From NCBI RefSeq assembly GCF_028009165.1, contig NC_079241.1:3596001-3660000 (forward strand): 64,000 nt of DNA. Reading direction: 5' to 3'. Positions 33,655 to 45,795 of this stretch are shown piece after piece; positions within the stretch are counted from its first letter, which is position 1; the number at the start of each line of letters is the position of its first letter. The notes under the pieces were generated by a model. The model was not told the origin of the DNA, searched no databases, and was given only the letters and a program-made list of their open reading frames with translations. The DNA comes from Akanthomyces muscarius. Lineage: Eukaryota > Ascomycota > Sordariomycetes > Hypocreales > Cordycipitaceae. Both the position numbers and the translations under genes were made by a program.

Positions 33655-36316
33655 TGTGTCTCTTTTTTCTTGTGATTGAAATCCGTTCCCATCTCTATAT
33701 GGAAGGTTGGATAAGGTACGAGGCATAATAACCTAGAGCCACCAAAATCGTAGATGTTCCTTGCTCTCCGTTCGTTACGAGTTCCCGGGCTGCAGCGGAT
33801 AAGAACAGAGAGATTCGGCATCCAAGAAGCGAAGTCCGATCAACAGGTAAATGGTGCTGTAATCCGATCGAACACAAAGTACTGATACTCAGAAACGCAC
33901 TCATTCAGAACGAAGCCGTTCGTCACTGGAGCGCAAGGTTGAAAAGCTTTGGCTTTCAGCGTCGTTTCAAGGTAAAGCTTTGGCGAAGTGCGATATGGCG
34001 CTTTCGGTGAAAGAGAGAACCGAGCTGCTAGAGTAACTGTCCACCAACAGCTTAATATGCAGAATGAAGAAAAAGCCGTTAGGTCGTCGAGGTGCTGCCT
34101 GTTTCTTGCGTCCCTCTCGCGGATACGCGAGGCAATACTATTCTGATTGCCGAGATCTGGAGCAGGTAGAAGGTCGAAAGTGGTCGAATAAAATGTCCTA
34201 TTCGTTCGGAAAAGAGCCACGAGGGGATGGAAGGTAACGCAGCTTCTCGGCGGCGGTCAGTGTCGGTAGTTTTGGCGTGCTTTTTCGTGCATCACACTGC
34301 TTCTTGGGCGGCGGGTTGTTGATGAAGAGACGGAAGGACAATCGCTGCCATGGGCTTGGTTGAGTATGCGTCCAGTCTCATGTGGGATACCACCGTGGGG
34401 TCTGTCACCCATGAAAGAATGTGCTGTAAGGTGCTGCACCTTGTTGCAGATCACCGATGGGTTGGCACTCCTGGCCCTTGACTGGCGGGGTGCAAGGGCG
34501 GGAGAAGTGGCCGGCCGCGGATAGTATACGATGTGTAGCAGGATTTGATCTGTATATGACTGTATGTTCGACAGGGAAGAGAAGTGTCAAAGGCGGAAAA
34601 GAACCCGAGCTGACATGAAAGAGAAGGAGGAGGAAGAGGGGCCAATGGGGTTGGATTGGTGGGCAGAGCAAGATGGCTCCGCCCAGGGCAACAGTCGTAG
34701 ATAGATGAGCGCCCACCGTGTTAGTCTGGCTGAAGCCTGATTGCCACAACCGCTATAGCTTGGTGACTCAAAAATACATGGGGGCCCTGCATCAATGATA
34801 TGTGATATTCTGACGAGAGAATGAGTGAGCAAGTCAATACATTTGTGTTGGGATGTTCCCTGGAAATGTGCCGGCGGTAAGACCTATTAGAGCAGCTGGA
34901 AAGGCCATCGATCATGCAGCAGCGGCTAAGACATCCTAAAGGGAACCAAAGGGCAAGGACTAACACGTATTTGCCTGCAGAGGGACGATGTACACCCACA
35001 GACAGCCAGATCCAGCACTGTCCCGCTAGCTGCAGCAAGGAGGGCGGTCACCTGGAGTGGAAAAGATGGGCCTAGTCGATTGGGAAGCACGAGTGAGTGC
35101 TGTTGACTGGTGGCGCTCAAGTGTGGTAATTTTGAAAGAACCCTGTCGAGCTACACTAACAGTTCCAGTATGCAGTGGGATGGAGAGTCCTGCAGCTCGT
35201 CCAAACAGGCAAGTGGCCAGGGAGCCACTAATGTTGGAGAGAGTATAAAGAGCCTCAGAAGATAATGGAAGGAGGCACAGCAGAGTAGAGACAAGAAGGT
35301 ATGGAGTCAAAGTTAGAGATGAAGCTCTTGCTTGGTCTACTTAAGGCCAGCTCAAACTAGCTAGGCGACGGCAGCTGGCAGTGCTGGTAATACTTATAAA
35401 TGTCGTTGAGCATGGCTTTTGCTAGTGTGCGGAGCATATTCGATGAGAGTTTCAGGCACGCAATCAAACCAACCCGCGGAGGCCCTCATGGCCAAGGAGG
35501 ATTGGAGAAACACCAACCAGAGCGGAGACAGGGCATATGAGAGACGAGCGCAAGCCAAGGTGATCCCCAAGAGCATCTTTGTGGATTCTTGGTGCGGCGA
35601 CAGCGAGGGTGCCCGCTCAAGAGGGTACTTTGAGAGGAGAGCCTGGGGTGGCCAGGCGTCTGGAAAAGGACAACGGTTCCCAGCTGTGTGGAGTGCTGGT
35701 AGTTGCCGTGTTGTGGCTGGACAAGGACAGGGGCGTGGCGTGCCAGAAAGTCCATCATCAGCCATCCACACACATCTTTAGACGGATGGATGTGTGTTCC
35801 GTCTAGTAGGTGGTATTGGCGGTGGAGACGTGTGGTGTGGATGCAGACACTAATGGCGATCTGGGACATTGCTACCGGCCACGAGGGCTCCGCAGAGGAG
35901 AGGAGGGCCAGACTGCTTTTTCAGCGCAGGTGGGTGCCTCTTCTCCAGCATTGAACGGGTCGCTGTAGCGTGGATGCGTGGTTCGGCCGGACTGATGATG
36001 GGATGAGCGAGGATGGGCGCGCGAGCGAGTCGTTGGCGTGCGGAGTGCCTGGGCCCCAAGTTCTCCCGTGGTTCCTGTCGGCCGGGAAAGGGAGCATGCA
36101 GGCGGCGCGCAAAAAGGACAGATGACAGCGGCATCATGCAACGGACAATGGCAGCTGAGAAGCATGGCGAGATCAAAGCAACAGCAGAAGTAGGCTGCGT
36201 CCGATCAGCAAGCCACCTCAGGCGGGCAAGGGCCTGTGGGGGATCACCGACGAACTGGACGCGCTGGCGCCCGAGCAGCCTGTCGTATTGACTTCTGGCT
36301 TAGATCCGGTAGGCAG

Positions 36317-36338
36317 GGCGGCGGCGGCGGCGGCGGGG
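36317..36338. repeat. (GGC)n microsatellite
   Basis: About seven consecutive GGC units ending in a GGGG run, in non-coding DNA upstream of the Zn2Cys6 gene. Confidence 0.9.
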
Positions 36339-37497
36339 TGCCTAGTAAGGAAAGGCGTTGACGCAGCGGCGGCACACGGCAGAGGAAGAAGTGGTGAGCA
36401 GGCAGTAGCTACCAGTAAACCGCCGAGCAGGTACTGCCTGGTGCAACTCTCGGCGGTATCTTTATTATTAGGCTGTCTCTGCCCCTGGCCTCGGTGACGA
36501 AGAGGCGGGAGAAGAAAGCCAGATTCTCCGCGCGTGCCTTGCGCCGGGCTGTGCTCCGCTCGTTACCAGTCGCCATTGCCATCATCTGGCATTATCACGG
36601 AATCAAGCACCAAGCAGCCGCTCCCGAGACCCAAGAAAACCGAGGCATTGGTAGTGCAACGTGTATGCCCTCGACCCAGACGCAGCCCGTTGCCTTGGTT
36701 GCCTGGCTTGGCAATGCAACCGCGTCAGACAGGTATGTACGGCAGTCGCTCAAGTACCGTCCTTAAACGAGCTAGTTTGAACATGCTCGAGCCAGCGTGA
36801 GCTGTCGACGGTACAGATGGGGAGTCGGTCGCTCCTTCGTGGAGAGACCTGCCTTCGCTGCTAATGCCCGGTCATCTACGGATGCTGGCCGCCATCTGCA
36901 GGCCAGTCGTGCATCGGTTATCCTCGTCCAGCATACCATTCTACCCACCCCCGGCCCCATATCGCGTTCATTATCCAATAGACTCTTTTCCAATGCCTGT
37001 AAATTTGTCGCAGGAAGCACATGCTTGCCCGCCGCCTGCTGGCCCAAGCTTCACGCCCGCATCTCCCAGTACAGTTTGCACGGCAGTTGGCAGATTTACA
37101 GCTGGCCGGCCTGTGAGAGGCAAGCTAGCAAGGACAACTCAGCGAGCAATTCAACAACAGTCCTGCGGTTGCATACAGCCACAACCGCCTCCCCTGTATG
37201 GCGGCCTTCCCCAGCGGCACGGCCCTGCCAACTGCTTGCCTGCCCAACAGCGCCCAAAGCTCATTCCATCGGATGTCGATGAGCATCTGGTGGGCCAAAT
37301 CTGGATTCGACTTTAATTAATTACGTTTTGCCTTTTCCCCTTGTCAATTTTGTTCGTTCTTCTGTCAATTATCAGTATCCACAAGGAGTACAAAAACCTT
37401 GCACTCCATTTCCGTGGCGCATGGCGGTAGTAAGTGCACGCTACCGTATTGTCTGTACGAGTTTTGTACTAATAAGGGTCACAATCTGGGCGGCAAC

Positions 37498-37535
37498 CGG
37501 GCAATTGGCACCGGGCAATTGGCAGCTGGCAATTG
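37498..37535. repeat. Short local direct repeat (GGCAATTG units)
   Basis: The octamer GGCAATTG occurs three times within about 40 bp, twice as part of CCGGGCAATTGGCA. The unit contains the palindrome CAATTG. No function is known to me. Confidence 0.75.
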
Positions 37536-39511
37536 AAGAAAAAGAAAAAAAAGGCACTATTAGCTTGTAGCTAGCACTGGTGGTCTCCATCTACCAGTAC
37601 GATTGCAGAACTTACAGCACTCTATGGGCAAAATGTTTGGCCTGCACTCTGTCGTGCAGAGTAGTAGACTGTGTAGTGCTACATAATCACCAGGAAATGT
37701 GCCAACCACTCAGGCGGCAATAGTTTCTAGCCGCCGAAGCAACCTGAGCGAAGGGAAGAACTATATCGCAGCCGATTATTCGTCGCGGCGGGCCTTCCAA
37801 TTGTCTTCGCTGCTCCCACTCCCTACCTGAACCAACTAGTTATTGCCAGGCCTCCCCGGCTTGGTGGTACGCCCGGGGTTATGTGATCAGCCTTGACAGC
37901 AGGCTCATGGATTCTCCCCATCAACCTATTTTATTCTCCTTGAAACCAACCCCAGAATTGCGCCACATCTGTCAGTAATCGCAAAAGGTCGTATCTCCGG
38001 CGTTTCGGTCTTCTTTTCTTCTTTTCTTTTGTTTCAAGGCATGCGAGGCGGTGTATCACCCAGTGTTACCAAGCCAGCCTGCCCCAACCAGTTACACACA
38101 CATTGGCGTCGAAAAACCTTAATCATTTACTTGCAGCATCCTGTCGGCCGACGCGAAGGTTTTACAAGGGTTTACTTTGGGGCCCACCTTCCGCTGCGAC
38201 TGCCGCTTCGACAAAGTGACAGACGTTTCCAAGACAAATGAAGTGCTCCGGAACGTGACAAGGCCGTCACCCCTATGCATTGCCGTCGGAAGCTTGAATC
38301 GCGATGCCTGATAAAGTGGTTCTGAAGCCCATCAAACGGCACACGATATCCAAAGTCAATTGGCCGGCGCGATGACGTGGCTACCGCTGGCTCATGGCCT
38401 TTTAGGCCGTGGGCCGTGGGCCTTCAGCACCAAATCATTCCAGGCAACTAACGAGCTGGCAGCTTGCTGGCTTCCCGGACTTTGCTTTTTTTTTTCTAAT
38501 TACAGTTGATAAGGCTGCCCGCAGTCGTTCGATTGTTTTGCTTGTCTCCACCGAAGATCCTGACTCTTGACAAGCCCAAACGTCCAAAAACACTCCTCTC
38601 ACATTCGAGAAGGGTGAATGGATGGATGGGCGCGCGTCAAGCTTGACCGGCAAGGCGACTTTCCGTTTTCAGAGCACGGACAATCTACCAATAATAAGAC
38701 AAGAAACCAGATGATGCATTGAGGCTTGGCCAGCTGTCGGCAAGATTCGAATCAACATCCCCGCAAAGCGTTTTCGACTTTGTGCCCAGTGCAGCCACGC
38801 AATGCGTGCGTGATGACAGGGCCAAGCTGCACCTGCCGCAGGCTAACGTTAGTTAGTGAATTCATGCACGCGATGCCACCAGACTCGCCCAAGAACATGC
38901 TAGTTAATAAGTTACATACCGACGCCGCGACGCGAGCTGCCACACGCCGCGGCTGGAGAATGCACCCAGGCTCACCACCACAGCACTCCGGCCAATGCCT
39001 TGCCGCAGGGACTAAACTAATAAGACTCGTTCGGGCCATTATGCCCGCGCCCCTTGCAAAGTCGAGAGCATGTTAAGCTGAAAGATAACAGGTCGTATCC
39101 ACCGGGCTGCAGCGATGTGGTACTTTCACTCCACAGCTGTCGAAGGTCCACCAAAGTGTAAAGTTCTTGTGAGGCTTTTTGTTAGCAAGTTGGTTACTTG
39201 CTGCCTGCCCTCGCACATCCATTGTGGCAGACGCAAGCCGCGCATTGAGCCGTTCTGGCCGAAGGCCGCGTGGGGCCGTTCAGACGGGAGTCCAGGTCGA
39301 GCAGCAAGTTCTGAGCAGGCTCTGCCGCCACAAAATGGAACCAACGTGCCAATGCCATAGCTGTAGCCATGGAAGGCGCGGGAAACGGTGTGGCTTCGAC
39401 CGTACGGTCATAATATCCCGTAATTGTGTTCCCAACGGAAGGCGGTCTGGCAGGGCTATTACCGGATGCTCCGGTTCAGGGTTCCAGTCGACACCAGTTA
39501 AGTCAATCTAT

Positions 39512-39526
39512 CAGCAGCAGCAGCAG
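39512..39526. repeat. (CAG)5 microsatellite
   Basis: Five CAG units in non-coding DNA of the gene-poor block. Confidence 0.9.
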
Positions 39527-42500
39527 ACCTTGCTCCCTGTTTTCAATTGAGTAGTTTGCTAAGCCATCAGTTGCAAGAAACAGGTGTAAGTGGTGCTCTG
39601 TCGGCTCTTTCAGTGACGATCGTACTAGCAAACGATCAGCAGGCCCTCGACCGTACCAACCGGCCCGAGTGACGGCGTCGAGTGGCCGCGGTTCATTTCT
39701 TTCTCCGCTAGCCCAGCTGGATAATATCTGGAGCTTGGCCCCTGGCTGAATTCTCTGTGCTGTATCAGTATTAGTCGCACGCAGCCTTATCAGAATTAAA
39801 GCTGCCAGGGGCCTTGAAAACCCAATTTAGCGCCAGTCTCTTGACCGGACCATTCTAGATCACAAACAAAATTTCCGCAGTTTCTTTTCATCTCAACTGT
39901 ACAGATGTGCAGCACATCTTGCTGTGTCCTCCATAATCTCGGTCGCTTGAGCGCGAAGCCGGAAGCCCTAGCTCTAGAAGATGCTGAGACCCCATTCGAA
40001 GTGTGCATACATTTTCTAGGAGAGGCACCTAGGTAGTCCGTCCAATTGTAAAGAAAACCTTCACTAGAATCGAGGCGCTTTCGCTCCTGCCATGGTGGCG
40101 AGCAACGCGAACCCCAGCGATAATGAGCCACCGCTGCTTCGATTGAACGCAAAAGCCCATCGTCAGCACCAGTCGTGCCAGTAGAAACCTTTGAAGCCAC
40201 ACTCATCCGTGCACTGATCCCGCAGCGGTCAATGGCGTGGATCCGCGCCAACGCTGGGCCGTGGGGTAGTTAGCCCTGGCACAACGCAGCAGCCAAACAT
40301 TTCGTGTACGGGACTAGTGCTGGATCTGGGTATAGTACACGGCAAAAGACCGAAGAACGAACTAGGACTGCCGATCTTACTGGAAAAAGAAGTTGGTCTC
40401 TGTTGAATTACTGTTGATTGACTAGGAAAGACAATGGCGCGCCCTGTCGGGCGCTGGATGACTAGGTTGGGGGTGATGGGTCTTGGTTTCATTGCAAAGC
40501 TCGAGAGCGAAATGGTGTTTGGAAGCTGAGCCCTATTTCTTTCCGCGGCGCGCAGCCGGCCACTTTCCATCTAAAGCATGTTAGCAACTCGAGTTAAAGA
40601 GGGCAAGGCAATCTCCGCAGATAGTGGCTTCAGTTTGGAAACCGTCCGGGGGGCCCCAGTCTAGCCGTCGATCAATAATCAAGGCCCGCCTCTCCTCGCT
40701 GGTCAGAGCACAGTGCATCATTAGCTCGATTGGCAGCCTCCGCGGGCATCAATTGTCCTAGGGAGAAACGTGGCCAGCCCAGTGTCGCATATAGCCGCCG
40801 TACAGTCCACTGCATAGTCATTGACACATCGGTATTCGTAACCAGCGCGGGGCTTCAGTCACGCCAAGGCCCGGATCGTCCACTCAAAAATTATATGTTC
40901 CGGCAACAAAGCACCTAGATTTCGCAAGTAGAAGATATTAGCACACTGGCACTAATAACTCAGATCGCGAGGATTGCTGCGAGCGCTCGGTCGTTGATTG
41001 GGAAACTCATCCGTACCCTGTTTCTAGCGGTGAATTCCACACCCGTCAAGACATTGCCGAGGCGTGCATGGAAATGAACATCACTTGTTCACGCGCCACT
41101 GTCCTTCAAGATTTGATATCGCAGATCAACAGTTTTCCTAGATTCTGTTGACCTAGTCTGCATGTCGACAATACGCGACGCTTTGATGTGATGCAATATG
41201 CAGACTTGCTGTGACGTTGCATATCCAAAACTGCTGTGAGACCTGGTCCTTTGACTGCCAAACACTTGGTGCGACATGCCCATTTGTCACAATGGATGGA
41301 ATACTTGAGTCGCTAGTTCTGGCGAATGCCGAGGCAATCAGCTACTGCGTCGACGTAGCACAGGAGTTTACATATCTCCCGTCCACAAGCGGGCGGTCCT
41401 TGATCCAGAGTACAAGCTTGATCTGACGGAACCCTGTCTGCTGTCAAAGAAGTTGTAGATATTGAATCTTTTGCGGCCTAAACTGACGAGGGGATGATAG
41501 CCGGCACGCTTGACGTTAGACCAGCATTGGAATTGAGCCCCTGGCTATCAGGATGGTTTATGGAGATGCCGCCTCTTCCGAGAAAACGGTCTGATCGTGA
41601 AATCACGGTCGTTGATCGTAGTTTGGTTGGCCATGAAAAGCCGCGAGTAGGCCATGCTGATAGTATCATCAACACGGGCCGCTTTGGCAGAGACTGCCGA
41701 ACGGATGGGCGTTTTGTCTGACTTCGACATATGACACTGTTCCTCAACACTCTAAAACAAACACTGCTTTGCATGGTGAAAGACAATTTACAATTACATG
41801 GTGGCAGCGATTCTTGTACCAAATGCAGGGATCAAGAAAAGCTTGGATTGGGGCGAGCAGATGCAGCTGCGTGTCGAAGTCAGTAGGCACACACAGCAAT
41901 TCGAGGAGTACGCACGCATCACTCCTTCTCTATTTTCTGTTTTCGCCATCTTCATTAGTCTCTCTCCAACGACACTACTTAGAGTGTTCTAGGCACGGAA
42001 AGACTTGTCCGCCGCGACGTGCTGACGAAACACGCAACGTCATATCGGCACTTTGTCAATCAGGCGTGTTCCACTACTTGCAAGCCAAAATTCTCTTATT
42101 TTTACCATTTTCGCGTCTTCCTAGCCCAATACATCAAATGTCTGTGCCAACGTAGGAGGCCGCCCTGGATCAGATAAGAGGATGCGGCCGCACATGCTTG
42201 CAAGACTAACAAAGTCAACTCAGCTAGCGGAGTTGCACCCGTGGAGGGACAATTAGTCGCACCATAAAAACCACTATTGATTGGCCATGCCTTCCTGCGA
42301 GAGAAATATTTAACCTTTTGCGCGACGTAATAACGGACGTCCCACGGTAAAGGCTGCATCAGGGGCCACCCCAGCGGAAAGCCCAGAATCCGGTGCTTCA
42401 TGTCCGGCGTCACTGAGACCATTCTGCGGATGTCGTTGGCCGGACCCCTGCTGGGCGGCTCTATGCACAGACTGACGGCCTATATTTGACGGCTTAAGAT

Positions 42501-43507
42501 CGGCGCACGATGTAGCACTCTTCACTCTGTATCGGAGCTCTGTGCAATGTTCGATTCCTTGAATCACTTTAAGCACCGGCCATCCCTCACGGAGCGGACG
42601 ATGAATCCTGGTTGCCTTGGGTATCCCTAATCAGGTTCTAGGAGGCTTGTTTGCAATGTCGTAAGGTGGCGTTCAATTCCCCGCTTCCTCCTTGCGAAAT
42701 GGCACGAGTTGTTTTCTGCTGAGTACGGTCCTGGCCAGAGCCAAGGATGATTAGTCCTTTCCATGATGGCGATTAATATATTCTCAGGTGTCCTATTCGC
42801 TCACGAAGAACCCAACTTACGGGGGACAGCCAGCCCCGCGAGGCTGGGTTCCTACGAAAAAGCGAGAGCCGTCGAGACGGGTGGAGCTGTCTCGGGCAAC
42901 TGACCGACTTCAAGCGATAGGGACAATTACCCCGTTGTTGGTAAAGAGTACACATGTCTGCATCAAGTATGCCGACAATATCGAGATGAACGGAAAAATA
43001 GCAGCGCGCATGAGGAGTCCATATGCACATCGAGAAGTCTGTCACTCTGATGAAGCACCTACCCTGCAGTACCCTGCAGCCAACCAACTGTGCATGACTG
43101 CTCGGTCGTGAGGCTCTGGGAGCCAAACGCGTCAAAGAACAGGTACTCTGATCTCAACATTCACAGCTTTGACCTATCCAGGTCCAGTTACTGTCAGGAT
43201 TAATTCTCCGACGCCATGCCGCCCCCGGCTTGCTGCGCCCTGTTGGTGGCATACCAGGCTGCTGCCGGTGGACCCCGAACCCCCGGATGCGGGCTCATAC
43301 ACGGCGTGAAACAAATAACGTCTTTGCGCAAGGAAGATCCCCTGACGTGATATTTTCCGGCCTCAGTACGCAAGATCGCGCTATCAAGGGCAAACAGAAT
43401 TCCGTCTCGACAGCGCCGCATTCGTTTTCGTGACTCGGCATACCACTTCTCACAGCCGTTTCCCTTCCCTATCGAGCGCCCTCGTCCCCAGAGATTGTGT
43501 GGCCCAA

Positions 43508-45516
43508 ATGACGTCGTGGTTGGCCGAGGTTGCGTCGCTACTGGACGTGTCGTCGGTGTTTTTGTTCCTCATCACCCTCGTCGTCTTTTCCATACCCGTC
43601 TTGATAATATTCCCGCCCATCCCGGTCGAGAGATCCGATGCTCTTGGCCAGACGCACTCCAAGATTGGGGTCCCGCCGCAGGAGAGCAACTTGCGCGACC
43701 AATGGACGGCGGCGGCTCGTGCCGCCACCACCACCAACGGTCATGCCAACGGCCGCGCCGGGAGCAGTGGCCGGCCGTCACCGCCCAAGATTCACAGCCT
43801 GCACATCTACCCGCTCAAGTCCTGCCAGGGCATCGAGCTGGCCGAGGCGACGGTGCTGCCCACAGGCCTTGAGCACGATCGCGTCTTCTGCCTCGCGCAG
43901 CTAAAGACCAGGAAGCCGCGGACGGACCCTGCAGCAGCAGCAGCAGCAGCAGCCTCTAGCAAAAAAGTCGACTACTGGGAGGTGCTGACGCTGCGACAGA
44001 TTGCGTCCATGGCCAACATCAAAGTCGATCTCTGGGTGCCGGACGCCTCAAAGCACAGCAGGCAGCTAGGCCCGATGACGGGCGAGGACGGGTCCGGCGC
44101 CAGCGAAAGCTTCGTGGTCGTGCGCTTTCCCTGGCGCAGTCCCGGCGCCTGGGGACTCGTCGAGACGATGGCTGCCAAGCTGAGCCGTGGCCTGTCCGCC
44201 GCTCCCGAGCGCGAGTTCATGCTGCCGATGAGCTTCCCGTCCGCCCACGAAGTCAAAGCCCGCGGCTACTCCCATGCCGAGGTGACACACTTCCGTAACG
44301 TGATTCCGTCCCTCAACATGGGTCCCGAGCTCCCTAAAGAGCTCGCCCTCTACCTTGGCCTCGAGCCTGCCAGGCTAGGCCTCTTTCGCCTGGATCCCGC
44401 CCAGCGCCGTCAAGTCCTTGGCTGCGCGCCAACGCGCGAAGTTGCAGGTTACCAGCCTGAAATTGACTTTCAGGATGCAGTAAGTAGAAATATTTAGCTC
44501 GTTTTCTTCATTCCCTCTTTTCTCTCAGTACATTACTCATATTTCACTGCACTCCGCCAAGCTGATATGCGTGGCTTATGCACACCCCTGCTGTCCCTGT
44601 TTCGACCAACTTAGCGTTGCATTGGAGACGTACGTTGGCATCAACAGCGCTTTCGCTTGGTCCACTCAGATCCTTCCCGCCGTCTACCTCCCCAGGCCCT
44701 CGTTGAATGAAGATTCACATGCATAAAATTGTCAAATGGAAGAATACATCAAAAGTCTAGATCACTAACGTGGCCGGCTGTAGTACCCACTGCACTTGCT
44801 CAATCTCAGCAGCGTTCGAGCTCTGGAGTCAAAGATCCGCCGGGACGCAGACATTGACCGTCTCGATGCTCGCCGGTTCAGACCTAATATCATCGGTAAG
44901 TAACACTGCATTCAGACAAGTTGCGTCGGCACCAATCGGTGGCGCGGAATGCTCTCTCCGCGGCCCTGGTACTTCACGTGCCATGAGATGAAGCCGCCGA
45001 GGGAGCGGCAAGAAAAGGAAAATGCCGACAGCATGGAAAGCAAAGATTTAAGCTTCTGACGTGCCGCTGTTACTTTTAGTGTCTGGCCTCCCCGAGTATG
45101 ACGAAGATGACTGGCGGTCTGTTCAGTTCAAAGCTGTAAGCCGCCAGGACGCAGATAGTCTCTTTGACGTTTCTTGCCGAACGGTTAGGTTAGTGCTCAC
45201 CTTGAAGTCGATTGGAGGAGATGAAGACGATCTCCCAAGCCGAACGCTCTGGACATGCGGCTAACCCACCGTGACGAGTTCCAGATGCAAACTACCAAAC
45301 GTCGATCCAGCCACAGGTATCCGGCACAAAGTAGAACCAGACTACGCCTTGCGGCACTACCGAGAGATTGATGCCGGTGCCCCCAAGAAGGGTTGCATGG
45401 GCATGCAAATGTGCCCCCTATTCTCGCCAGACGTCGCGTCACATAATCTGAAGTCGAGGATCCGAGTCGGCATGGAGATTTCCGTCCTTAAGCGCGGCGC
45501 ACACCACGCCTTGTAG
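43508..45516 (+). CDS. Membrane-anchored MOSC-domain protein (mARC-like)
   Basis: MOSC proteins bind molybdenum cofactor; the mARC branch catalyses N-reduction on membranes. Exons 43508-44479, 44784-44895, 45080-45188 and 45285-45516 give 474 aa. A membrane segment spans about residues 15-36 (SSVFLFLITLVVFSIPVLIIF). The MOSC_N beta-barrel starts at IHSLHIYPLKSCQGIELAEA (about 97) with GLEHDRVFCLAQ. The MOSC domain includes DARRFRPNIIVSG, DVSCRTVRCKLPNVDP and, near the end, GAPKKGCMGMQM, whose Cys is in the position of the conserved cofactor-ligating cysteine region (inference). A poly-Ala tract (about residues 141-148) is encoded by a GCA microsatellite (43931-43952). The ATG at 43508 is chosen because the longer frame starts only at GTG. 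Introns of 304, 184 and 96 nt are long for this window. Physiological substrate unknown. Confidence 0.88.
43931..43952 (+). repeat. (GCA)n microsatellite coding poly-Ala
   Basis: About seven GCA units inside the MOSC coding sequence, giving a poly-alanine run between the first strands of the MOSC_N barrel. Length polymorphism is likely at this kind of repeat. Confidence 0.9.
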
Positions 45517-45795
45517 ACTCTTGGTCGTCCGCGTCGAATCACATTAGTCACTTCATTGTGGATTACTTGATGTCATCATAATGTATCTTTTGCATCAAAA
45601 AAGTTGTAAAGTAAAAACAAAAACGCAATTCTCCGCGCTCCCAGTGCTTTCCCGTCCCATATCCAGCAGATCATAAACAACATCGAGGAAAAATTAAATG
45701 TAACCGTAGTTCCGGCGGCGAGGCACATGTACAAAATATCAACGCCGGTAAACTGTAGTTGTGGCAAGCACAGACCAGAATACGTGACCTCTCAA

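Larger units (their letters stand above)
33655..43507. other. 9.8-kb gene-poor region, no credible coding sequence
   Basis: This stretch separates the Zn2Cys6 gene (transcribed away to the left) from the MOSC gene (transcribed to the right), so both promoters lie at its ends. The longest open frames are about 110-160 codons, several start at GTG/TTG, and none shows a domain, codon regularity or splice pattern I could extend into a gene. It is not strongly AT-rich, so it does not look like RIP-degraded repeat. I saw no terminal repeats, transposase or reverse-transcriptase text. It holds a GGC microsatellite (36317-36338), a CAG tract (39512-39526), and a short local triplication of a GGCAATTG unit (about 37498-37535). 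Possible contents are long 5' leaders, non-coding RNA or distal regulatory DNA. Confidence 0.6.

Noticed and set aside
35026..35310. Possible small secreted Cys-containing peptide (minus strand)
   Set aside because: The start looks like a signal peptide, but the frame begins at TTG with no upstream ATG, and no splice extension was found.
36797..37316. Open frames of 150-160 codons in the gene-poor block
   Set aside because: Two overlapping frames of similar length, no domain, no splice pattern, and compositions expected by chance.
42540..42700. tRNA-like B-box words (GTTCGATTCC, GTTCAATTCC)
   Set aside because: No matching A-box, cloverleaf stems or acceptor pairing at the right distances.
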